From Arctopsyche grandis (Eukaryota; Arthropoda; Insecta; Trichoptera; Hydropsychidae): DNA of 64,000 nt. The DNA is taken from positions 16,513,793-16,577,792 of the forward strand of contig NC_135356.1 in the NCBI RefSeq assembly GCF_051622035.1, read 5' to 3'. The notes under the pieces were generated by a model. That model was given only the letters and a program-made list of their open reading frames with translations. It did no database searches and was not told where the DNA came from. This document shows, piece by piece, positions 45,776 to 55,927 of this stretch (position 1 is its first letter; each line of letters starts with the position of its first letter). The position numbers and the translations under genes are program-made.

Positions 45776-47624
45776 CATCATCATCATCATCATCATTTAC
45801 AGCCATTCGCCATCCACTGCTGGATGAAGGCCTCTCCAACACGCTTCCACTCGTCTCTGTTTTGCGCAACACTCATCCATCTCATTCCGCACATTTTCCT
45901 AATTTCGTTCACCCATCTTCCTTGCGGTCTTCCTTTTACTCTTTTGCCTTCTCTCGGGTACCATTCAAGCACTTCTTTTGTCCACCTTTCGTCCATCCTC
46001 CTAGCTACGTGACCCGCCCATTGCCATTTCAATCTCTTCACTCTATCCACTATGTCCACTACCCTTGTCATATTTCTCACCCACGTGTTCCGCTTCCTGT
46101 CTTTCCTCGTTATGCCAAGCATACAGCGTTCCATACTTCTTTGAGTGCATTGGATTTTATTTTGCATCTTGGCGTTCAGTGTCCAAGTTTCACATCCATA
46201 CGTCATCACTGGCAAAACGCATTGATCAAAGATCCTTTTCTTCAGGCAGAGTGGCATTTTTGATTTAAAAACAGCATTCATCCGTCCAAATGCACTCCAC
46301 CCTAATTTCATACGTCTCTTTATCTCTTCATTTTTACTACCAGACATGTCAATTATTTGACCTAAATATAAATAATTATTTACTACTTCTACTGGTTTAT
46401 CATCTAAGGGGATGCTATCAGGCATGCAATAACTATTGAACATTAGTTTAGTCTTATCTACGTTAATTTTTAATCCTACTTTTCTACTTTCCCTGTCCAG
46501 CTGTGTTAGTCTGATAAGTAGGTCAGCTGAATCACGAGCTACTAAAACTATATCGTCTGCGAACCGAAGGTGACTCAAAAAGCGACCATTGATGCTTACT
46601 CCGGCTGTATCCCAATCCAATTTCCTGAAAACTCCCTCCAGCACCGCATTGAATAACTTGGGCGAGATTGTATCTCCTTGTCTTACTCCTTTTCCTATGC
46701 TAAATCTATCTGTACCTGAAAAAATTTTAACCGAAGCTGTGGCATTCTTATATATTGCAGCTAACAGTCCCACATAGGGTTCCGGCACTCCCTGTGTTTT
46801 TAGAGCGTTAAGTACTGCATTATGACTAACTGTATCGAAGGCTTTCTCATAATCGACGAAACCTAGGCACAATGGCCGTTGATATTCGTTGGCGCGCTCG
46901 ATTAGTTCGCCAACTACTTGGAGGTGGTCCATTGTGCTGAAATTTGCCCTAAACCCTGCCTGCTCTACAGGTTGGTTCTCGTCGAGGATATTCTTCAGCC
47001 TTTCTGTAATAACCTTCGTGAAGAGCTTGTAGACCGCTGAAAGTAGACTAATGGGTCGGTAGTTCTTGATATCGCTTTTGTCGCCTTTTTTGTGTATTAA
47101 AATGATAGTTGCGTTATTCCATCCTTCTGGTATAGCTTGGTTCTGGATGCATTTGCTGAAAAGCCTAGCTAAGATATTAATTAGGGGGGGGCCGCCACAT
47201 TTTAGTAAGTCAATGGGAATATTATCTTCCCCTGGGGATTTACCGTTCTTTGCAGTTTTTAGCGCGGCCTCTACTTCGCTAGGCAATACTGCAGGAACCC
47301 TTTGGCCGTGTGTCGATTCCAGAGCGGGGAATTGGCCGTTGTCGTTCTCGTATAGTTTTGCATAGAACGTGTAAACTCTGTCTATGATTTCTTCTCTATT
47401 CCTAATTATTACTCCGCTCTCTGATCTGATTGCGATCATTTGGTTTTTGCCTAAGAAAAGATCCTGTTTGCACTTTTTCAGGCTACGGTTATTCTTAATG
47501 GTATTTTCTATTAGCTTGCTGTTAAAATCCCTGACATCCCTGACTATTCTCTTTTTAATTTCCTTATTTACTAGATTGTATTCTTGCTTATTATTATCCC
47601 TATCTAAATTCCTTTTATGCTTAA
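45776..47624 (-). mobile_element. RTE-like non-LTR retrotransposon, 5' truncated, with 15-bp target duplication
   Basis: Flanked by tgatccattctatat at 45,761-45,775 and 47,625-47,639. The ORF (to 45,793) has no endonuclease. It starts just before the RT domain, then has KGDKSDIKNYRPISLLS, the FADDIVLVA active site, LGLKINVDKTKLM-type motifs and a Trp-rich end (WQWAGHVARR). The stop codon is the first TGA of a (TGA)n tail, a feature of RTE-type elements. The RT region has no break, so this is a recent 5'-truncated insertion into the piggyBac leader. Confidence 0.85.
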
Positions 47625-48090
47625 TGATCCATTCTATATAAGGAATTAAAAATAATAAAATAAGCACAAAAACCACGTTTAAATATTATGGTCAGTAATT
47701 CAATTAAAAAAATTCTGATACCTAAATCCAAAAACTGAGAATTCACCAGATCAATTTTGACGTTCGCACTATGTCACTGTTAGAATGCAACTGAAAACGT
47801 TTCTGAATTCATCCAAATATACGAAAAAGAGTCGTTTTTATAATATAATGGGGACTGATCTAGTTGTGAAGGTGTTCTTCACCACCAGTCCGCCATGTAT
47901 TATAGACGAGTTCGTCTGTGTTTTAGTAGTTAATACTGCTGTTTGTTTGAATAAAGTTGTTTTATTGTTCGCCTAAATATTGTACAAGTGTATTAGAATA
48001 TTTGGGGAAGTTTTCTTGAAGCGGCTATTGGCTGTTGACTTGGTGTCGTGATGGCCGCTGGATCTGCAATGTGTCGTTGCTCTGGATCCG

Positions 48091-48249
48091 GCTATGTTCA
48101 GAAGGTCTCTGGATATGGCGGTGTGTTGCTGGCTCGGCATTCGGCTATGTTCAGAAGGTCTCTGGATATGGCAGTGTGTTGCTGGCTCGGCATTCGGCTA
48201 TGTTCAGAAGGTCTCTGGATGCGGCAGTGTGTTGCTGGCTCGTTCGGCT
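48091..48249. repeat. 53-bp tandem repeat, three copies
   Basis: gctatgttcagaaggtctct begins at 48,091, 48,144 and 48,197. Followed at 48,250-48,335 by a second repeat of about 42 bp (gcttgttgctgtgggtcgact). Open frames here exist in three frames at once and follow from the repeats. Confidence 0.85.
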
Positions 48250-48441
48250 GGTCCGCTGCTGTGTGTCGGCGCTTGTTGCTGTGGGTCGACTGGTCTGCTG
48301 CTGTGTGTCGACGCTTGTTGCTGTGGGTCGACTAAAGTTGTTTGGGGTGGACCTCCTTTTATATTGTTTTTGGGCATCACGTGACTCGTTGCAGCTGGTG
48401 TTTATGCGTGTGCGAGGAATGTGTTTTTGTCGATTAGGGTA

Positions 48442-48760
48442 GAACTTGCTAGAACGTTTTGGCACCGTTCCGCTTGATTTTGGTTTAATGGCTGCAGGTG
48501 TGCTTCGACCGGTTTTGTTCCACTCGACTTGTAAGGGTGGAACTTGCTAGAACGTTTGGGAACCGTTCCGCTCGATTTTGGTTTAATGGCTGCAGGTGTG
48601 CTTCGACCGGTTTTGTTCCACTCGACTTGTAGGGGTAGAACTTGCTAGAACGTTTGGGAACCGTTCCGCTCGATTTTGGTTTAATGGCTGCAGGTGTGCT
48701 TCGACTGGTGTTGTTCCACTCGACTTGTAGGGGTAGAACTTGTTAGAACGTCTGGCGATT
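48442..48760. repeat. 98-bp tandem repeat, just over three copies
   Basis: gaacttg recurs at 48,442, 48,540, 48,638 and 48,736, exactly 98 bp apart, with few substitutions between units. Confidence 0.9.
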
Positions 48761-48950
48761 GATTCCAAGAAGTGCACGTATTGTTTACGTGTGCGAGTTA
48801 TGCGAGGAATGTGGTTTGTTGTGGAATATGCTCGAATGTTTCGATGACGATGACGAGATTCCTACAATATATAGATTAGTTAGAAAGAAAATAAAATAAA
48901 ATTTATGTTTGACAAAATCGTTCAAAAGGGGCTCATATTGCTTATTTTTC

Positions 48951-49440
48951 TGAGGTTGGCGGTGAAGATTTCTTTATGAAAAAATATCCACAAGCTGACC
49001 TAAATGCTCGCAACTTTGAAGAGGCGAAATAAAAAAAAAGGGATTTAATATTCAGATTATCTCAGACAAAAGCAGATTTTTCACACGTGTTCTTGGGGTA
49101 GGAAAAAAACAACACCATATTTAACGAAAGTTAATCGTTATGAAAGACTTCGTATTATTTATTTTAGTATAAATAGGGTAGCGGTGAAGAATTCTTTTTG
49201 AAAAAAAATTCACACGATTACCTAAATGTTCGCAGTTTCGAACAGACGAAATAAAAAAAGGGTTTCAAGTTCTGCTTGATTTAGACAAAAGCAGATTTTT
49301 CATATGTGATCATTGGGGTAGGAAAAAACAACATCATATTTAACAAAATCAATGTGAAAGACTTCATACTGTTTATTTTTGTATAAATAGGGAAGCGGCG
49401 AAATAATCTTTTTGAAAAAATATTTATGTTGTACTTAATG
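48951..49440. repeat. Diverged tandem repeat of about 215-225 bp
   Basis: Three units share gcgg(t/c)gaa, gacaaaagcagatttttca, tggggtaggaaaaaacaaca and gtataaataggg. Much more diverged than the neighbouring repeats, so older. Confidence 0.75.
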
Positions 49441-49682
49441 TTGACCATATGTGTCATACTGCATCGTACTTTCGATGCAAACGCAGTTTTAGTCGCATCA
49501 ATGTATGTCAATCTTGTAAAACAAATATTATATGCACATTACACCATTTAGTATTTTTTTTAATAATTTAAATTTAATTTGAAGAGAAAATTTATTTGAT
49601 GATGTTTTAAATTTAGTCGAAAAATAAGTGTAGACATTGGATGTGATTTCGATCAAAAATTGTTGGTGAAAACGTGGTTAGT

Positions 49683-49797
49683 ATGGCGAACCACCGGCCA
49701 CTAACGGTTGGCGCAGTCATGATCACACCTACTAACCATCGGCCACCAGCGTTTGGCGCGCCATGATCACATATACTTACCACCGGCCACCAAAGTG
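49683..49797. repeat. Subterminal repeats of the piggyBac transposon
   Basis: Three copies of a unit with ccaccggccac or ccatcggccac and catgatcaca, the last forming the transposon end. Such repeats are candidate transposase-binding sites; this is inferred. Confidence 0.7.
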
Positions 49798-51158
49798 TTA
49801 ATTATTCACTCTTGGCTTTCAATAGACTTGCCCAATTTGGTGAATTTAATTATGTCCACTTTTTCACTGAACTCTTTCAATGTCATTGCTCCGCGATAGT
49901 AATATCCGATTTTAAATTTATTTTGTTAGTAATCATAGTATTATATTATTATAATGTTAATATGTACAGCGTTATAGGAAAAATAGCTCAAAAACCTATT
50001 TTTAATTCTTATAAATGCTCATAATACATAATATTAATTAAAGACTCTAAAGTCGACGATCCTAAGCAGATAGTATTTGGTTATTCAGCACATTTTACTA
50101 GATGTTCTATTAATTATTCACTCTTGGCTTTCAATAGACTTGACCAATTTGGTGAATTGAATTATGTCCACCTTTTCACTGAACTGTTTCAATGTAAATG
50201 CTCATAATACATCTAATACATAATATTAATTAAAGACTCTAAAGTCAACGATCCTAAGAAGATAGTGTGTGGTTATTCTACAGGTTTTACTAGATGTTCT
50301 ATTAATTATTCACTCTTGGCTTTCAATAGACTTGACCAATTTGGTGAATTGAATTGTGTCCACCTTTTCACTGAACTGTTTCAATGTAAATGCTCATAAT
50401 ACATCTTATACATAATATTAATTAAAGACTCTAAAGTCAACGATCCTAAGCAGATAGTGTGTGGTTATTAAACAGCTTTTACCAGATGTTCTATTAATTA
50501 TTCACTCTTGGCTTTCAATATACTTGACCAATTTGGTGAATTGAATTATGTCCACCTTTTCACTGAACTGTTTCAATGTAAATGCTCATAATACATCTTA
50601 TACATAATATTAATTAAAGACTCTAAAGTCAACGATCCTAAGCAGATAGTGTGTGGTTATTAAACAGCTTTTACCAGATGTTCTATTAATTATTCACTCT
50701 TGGCTTTCAATATACTTGACCAATTTGGTGAATTGAATTATGTCCACCTTTTCACTGAACTGTTTCAATGTAAATGCTCATAATACATCTTATACATAAT
50801 ATTAATTAAAGACTCTAAAGTCAACGATCCTAAGCAGATAGTGTGTGGTTATTAAACAGCTTTTACCAGATGTTCTATTAATTATTCACTCTTGGCTTTC
50901 AATAGACTTGACCAATTTGGTGAATTGAATTATGTCCACCTTTTCACTGAACTGTTTCAATGTAAATGCTCATAATACATCTAATACATAATATTAATTA
51001 AAGACTGTAAAGTCAACGATCCTAAGCAGATAGTGTGTGGTTATTCTACAGCTTTTACTAGATGTTCTATTAATTATTCACTCTTGGCTTTCAATAGACT
51101 TGACCAATTTGGTGAATTGAATTATGTCCACCTTTTCACTGAACTGTTTCAATGTCAT
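49798..51158. repeat. Satellite array right of the piggyBac insertion
   Basis: One long-type monomer, then gactct words at 50,043, 50,235, 50,427, 50,619, 50,811 and 51,003, again exactly 192 bp apart. The last monomer carries the same gactgtaaagtc variant as the last monomer at 41,506, so the two arrays share origin and order. Confidence 0.95.
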
Positions 51159-51778
51159 CCTATTTCAACAATATTTTCATCAATTTCATCCTCAAAACGA
51201 TATTTTGAAGACGTTTGATTGATTTGTTGAATAGCTGATGTACAATTTAGTATAGTAATATTTTCAAGAGGTATGCAGTTTCCATTAAATGAAGATCTTA
51301 GTACTAGGTGGTTTAGTAGCTTCTTGTATATTGATTTAAACTGTCAGCAATTGGGGTTATTATTATATCCTCCGTGTGATCTGATGTTTCCAAATAGCAA
51401 CTCAATGTGATCCTGACTAAATTTGTAGGTTGGAATGAATTTTAAACATTTTTCATCCTGAATTATATTGTTATACACAGTTTTCAAACTTTGTATATCA
51501 ACTATGAGTCCCAAAAACCCAGTTTTATTTTTAGTTTCGATCAAATTTTTTATCTTTTGAGTTATTTTTACTTCCGTTACTCCATTTATTTTCTTTGTGG
51601 TTTTCGTTCTAATGGTTATTTTTAGTGAACGTAGATAATCTGTAGCGTCATCTAAGAATTTAAAAATTTCATTTTTATTCCCCTCAAATAATGGATGTTT
51701 ATACCCAAGATGTCCTAAATTTTGAGAATTTAATATGTCAAACAGATCGTTCATTTTTTGAATAAATTTACAGGTGGC
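51159..51778 (-). mobile_element. P-element fragment, copy C second
   Basis: Longest 3' version: it keeps an extra segment at 51,159-51,192 lost at 41,661. It shares the TGA nonsense codon with 41,661. ORF 51,344-51,754. Confidence 0.8.
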
Positions 51779-52102
51779 TTTGTGGCAACATTTTTAGGGG
51801 CTGAGAGCAATTCTATGCATACTACTTCAATGTAGATAAAGTAATAATTAGTTTTAAAAAAGAATACGGTGTACGGCCCTGTTTTTCAATGAGTGAGGAT
51901 GGCGCACGTGCACTACAGATGTTCGGACTTTGTCGAACTAATACTACCACACAATTTCACTAGTAGGGCCTATTTCAAAGAGATCCTACTGCTACAGAGC
52001 TTAACAAACAACTGAGGAAAACAGCCGACATCTCCGTTTGGACGGAGATTTGTGGCAACATTTTTGGAAGCTGAGAGCGCTTCTATACATTATACTTCAA
52101 TG
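51779..52102. repeat. Diverged direct repeats
   Basis: Counterpart of 11,283-11,606. Confidence 0.6.
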
Positions 52103-52395
52103 ATTATATTATTATAATGTTAATATGTACAGCGTTATAGGAAAAATAGCTCAAACACCTATTTTTAATTCTTATAAATGCTCATAATACATATAATACA
52201 TAATATTAATTAAAGACTCTAAAGTCGACCATCCTAAGCAGATTGTGTTTGGGTATTCAACCCTTTTTACTAGATGTTCTATTAATTATTCACTCTTGGC
52301 TTTCAATAGACTTGACCAATTTGGTGAATTGAATTATGTCCGCCTTTTCACTGAACTGTTTCAATGTCATTGCTCTGCGATAGTAATATCCGATT
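52103..52395. repeat. Satellite monomer, long type
   Basis: Counterpart of 11,607-11,899. Confidence 0.8.
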
Positions 52396-52833
52396 GCACC
52401 ATCGATTGCATTTTTGTAAAATGTTTCTTCAATTACTATATCGACCTTGGGTTTTGGTGTTTGGTGTTATAGTTGGATTTTCTTGATCGTTACGAACGTT
52501 GCTATCGGATTTTTATCTTCGATCAATCCAGTTACTTTGAATCTTTTCTTAATGTTTATATTGGTGTTATTAATAAAGTTTTCTTTGACAATTGATATTC
52601 CATTGCCGGTAACACAAATGTACTACAAATTTTCGTGCTGCTGATCCGCTCCTGCTCCGTGCAAAAAAAGTGTTTCTCTGCTCCAGATCTCTGAAAAAAA
52701 TATTGCGAGAAAACCAATGCTTAAATATTGAATTAAAGGACATTACTCATATAATGTCAAGCTAAATTTGAGAGAATTCTGCTTGTGAGATAATAGTTCT
52801 TCTACGACTTTTTTCCGTATATTCTCAACATAT

Positions 52834-52976
52834 TGTTGCGTAGGGGTGGGTGGATAATCCAAATGAAAGGCCAAAGTCGCTTAACAGCATTCATTGACTG
52901 ATTCAGGTCTACGCGCAGTCGCCGCTCGTTCCAGACTAATACTCTGTACCAAGTGTACCTTCTTTTAAAGGGCAAG
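52834..52976 (-). mobile_element. LTR 3'-end fragment, copy C
   Basis: Counterpart of 12,338-12,480 with the AATGAA variant. Confidence 0.4.
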
Positions 52977-53160
52977 TTGCTCACTACAGCTTCCCCGATC
53001 CGTTTGTTTATCCATTTTTTAAGAACCTGAGGAGTTTGTACTATCCCATTTAATAACTTAAAAAATGCTTTCCCAGAAATATAATATATTCATAATATTA
53101 TGTTTCAAACGACATTCAATATGGTTCATGATTTAAAAAAAAAATCAGTGCTTCGAACCG

Positions 53161-53491
53161 CTATGTATATAATTCTTTCTTCGCTATGTGGAGTCTGGGT
53201 GAAGTCTCTGAGCTCGTGCTAAACATGATGCTCTGGTGGTTTCTATGCGGTGCATTGCCTTGTGGCACGGCCTGTGGGGTACGTCCTTCCTCGTTCAGGT
53301 ATTGATATTGGAAGTTCAGTGATGTCACATCTGCCATTTCTGAGCTGGTTCCCTGCTCGTGGCTGATCTCTTTGGTTTGTCGGTCGATTATCTTCCTTCC
53401 TTTTAAGTCCACCAATATGCCGAAATGTCCCAGGAAATCCACACGTATGATGGGTTTTTTGATGTTCGCCACTGTGAAATTCCACCGTTAC
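53161..53491 (-). pseudogene. Gypsy protease-linker fragment, copy C
   Basis: Translation identical to 12,665-12,995. It lies about 2 kb downstream of the intact receptor's stop codon. Confidence 0.65.
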
Positions 53492-55368
53492 TTACGTTGC
53501 ATTTATCTTATCTATTTACTTATATTCGATATTCCCCCTCGTATTGATCCATTTTGTTGTAACTTGTATTCCTTTAGTCACTTTTCAAATTCCCATTCTT
53601 AGTATTCCATATATATCACTATTCAAAGCTTTCCTTCTTTGTTTTTAATTTTATATTATCGAAATTATTTTGGTGTCAATGTAATGTAATTTTGTAATAC
53701 TGTATGTTTCCGTTTTTTAAAATAAATATATAATTCAGAGTAGGTATATATCTCAAAACTATACATGACTGATATGTCATTAGATGTTCAAAATTGTCAA
53801 GGGCAAATCATATGACAGAGAGGTATATAATTAATTGGCTTTAAGCCAAAAAGGAAAATGCAACTTATGTACATACTAGGGATTGTTGGTTTTAAATGTT
53901 TGTAACATTCGAAAACCAGCTTTTTACCTCTAAAAATTTTGGTTTTTATCTCGTCTACGAAAATTTGTTTATTAATATTTTATTTAAAATTATGCCCTTA
54001 CATAAACAATAAATATTTTGCAGCTTCCAAAATGCTCAAAAGTTGTTTCATAGAGCAATCTCCCAAAAATTGTTAAACTTGTCTGTTTTAAATGTTCAAT
54101 GCTAGAAAATGTAATTTTTTTTAATTATACCTTTATTTGTTATATTATTTTATTACACTTCACCCTACAAAATTACTAGTGAATGTTAAATTTGTTTAAT
54201 TCTTATGTATGTATTTTGTTTTTAGGAAAAAAGTATTTTAAAGCACATTTCTTTTTAAATAATACCATGTTAAACCATCACACCTTTTATTATTGATTAA
54301 TTGTTAGTCCTTCTCAATGTTAATACTGCTACTAATGTTTGTATTTCTTTCTTGTTTTATATGTATTGTATTATTTGTTTTGCTATCGCTATTTTTATAA
54401 ATTATACATGTACATATTAAGCTATGTATGTATAGTGCTTAGTGTGTATTAGAAATGAAATAATGTTATATTTGAAATAAAATTTATTTTTCCAAATTAC
54501 AAAGTTATTTGCATTTTTTTCCACAAAATAACAATAGTCGAAAGTATTTTTGATTCATTTGTTAAAAGCATAATGTTGAATGTAATATTCCAGTGTTAAT
54601 TTTCTTATATTTTTAGTATTAAAGTAAAATTAATGACACATACTTATATTTAATAGAAAATTACTCCATTAAAAATTGATTTACTGTTTTGTTTTAATCA
54701 TAAATCAATATGAAATATTTTGAATATATGACAGCTACTAAAATTATGGCTTAAAATGTGTATCGCCCTATGTATAATACGATACCATAATAGGTTTAAA
54801 AACATTGGCATTAATATTCAATAAGTTTGCCATTGGTTTCTAACTACCCATATGATATGGAAAGAAATCTGTTACATTTATTAATTTATGTGTTACGAAT
54901 ATTGTTTGAAATAAATCTTGATGAATATATATCATGGACAGAAATTTAATCTCTAAGCTAACAAATATTAATTTGATATCGTTTCAGGATGAAAACCTTT
55001 TTAAAGTATTTTATTTTAAGTGCTAACAGTTATAACAAAATCACATTAATTTCAACGGAAAACTGAGTTGCGTAAACCTTTCATAAACCTTCCCGGCACT
55101 TACATATAAGCTTCTTCTTCCAAATGGCTAACGATCGTGATGAAAGCTCTCGTGACATTAATAATTTTACAAAAATTGGGTATCTAATTTTTCTTCAAAT
55201 TAACTGAAACTTTATATATTAAAAGACTTCTCCTTAACACTATTTTCACACATACATATACAGAATGTATGTGCACATATTCAAATACATTACATATGTA
55301 TAATCATGATATATGCATGCCCATGTTTATCATATGCATTTGTAGATACATTCATTTCATATAAATTC

Positions 55369-55372
<4 letters not shown>
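53492..55372. other. AT-rich 3' flank of the intact receptor gene
   Basis: No gene seen. It may contain the long 3' UTR of the receptor. Several AATAAA-like words exist on the minus strand; I cannot choose the used site. Confidence 0.55.

Positions 55373-55400
<28 letters not shown>
55373..55400. repeat. (CA)14 microsatellite
   Basis: Longest of the three copies, in the copy joined to the intact gene. Confidence 0.9.
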
Positions 55401-55401
<1 letters not shown>

Positions 55402-55449
55402 CCATACAATTAAATATATCGTATAAGATAATAGGGGAAAATAATATGA

Positions 55450-55455
55450 TTTATT
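55450..55455 (-). terminator. Candidate polyadenylation hexamer AATAAA
   Basis: Minus-strand AATAAA ten bases after the receptor stop codon. It is very close to the stop, so a more distal site is also possible. Confidence 0.35.
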
Positions 55456-55464
55456 TTGATATTT

Positions 55465-55896
55465 TTAAAAATGATCATCAATTGGCACGAGATCTATATA
55501 TTTTGATTTCAGGAAATTATATATTTCATTGAATGTTGGTCTATTTTTGGACTTTCTCTCCCAACAGTTAAGCATTAATTTATAAATATCTTCAGGGCAC
55601 AACGGTGGTCTTGGGTGAATTTCTGAAAAACGTATCCATATTTAATTTCATGATAATATTTTCTGAATGAGAGTATAGATTGAATTTTATTTTGTAACTG
55701 ACCATTAATTTCTTGTTTTAATAGGTGGTCCTCTGCGAGCTTGACAATATCTTTTATACTTAAATTTTCGTATGGGAAATGTTGGCACAGATCAAATATT
55801 TCCCAGATGGTAATAGCGAACGACCATACTGTACCTGGACATGTGTATCGTTTCTGAAATTAACAATTGAATCAAATAAATACATTTTATATGTAC

Positions 55897-55927
<31 letters not shown>

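Larger units (their letters stand above)
47867..48866 (+). repeat. Possible solo LTR or GC-rich repeat block
   Basis: Starts TGTGAAGGTGTTCTTCACC (a hairpin) and ends GAGATTCCTACA, with an AATAAA at about 47,948. TG...CA ends and this signal suggest an LTR. The length of about 1 kb, internal tandem repeats and lack of a clear target duplication leave it uncertain. Confidence 0.3.
43267..49797 (-). mobile_element. piggyBac-type transposon, 6.5 kb, ends intact, with nested insertions
   Basis: The left end CACTATGGTGGCCG and the inverted right end CACTTTGGTGGCCG differ by one base. The right flank is TTAA and the left flank TTTA, at the position where undisturbed satellite reads ctattaattattc. 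This is TTAA targeting with one later change. The transposase runs toward the left end. The right third holds tandem repeats, the last of which repeat the terminal ccaccggccac motif. Much of the 6.5-kb length comes from the RTE-like insertion and repeats. Confidence 0.85.
32837..55588. repeat. Tandem segmental unit, copy C (expanded, continuous with the receptor gene)
   Basis: Same order as copy B, but without the 412-like gypsy block. Instead it has two arrays of 192-bp satellite, two P-element fragments and a 6.5-kb piggyBac transposon. A 35-bp deletion near 38,389 distinguishes it from copies A and B. At 55,588 the repeated sequence continues into the rest of the receptor's last exon, so this copy carries the original junction with the gene. 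Confidence 0.9.

Noticed and set aside
46065..47641. Plus-strand ORFs over 45,760-47,641
   Set aside because: Shadows of the reverse transcriptase frame on the minus strand.
48035..48465. Cys/Leu-rich ORFs in three frames plus one antisense
   Set aside because: Simultaneous open frames are produced by tandem repeats lacking stop words; no sign of selection for one frame.
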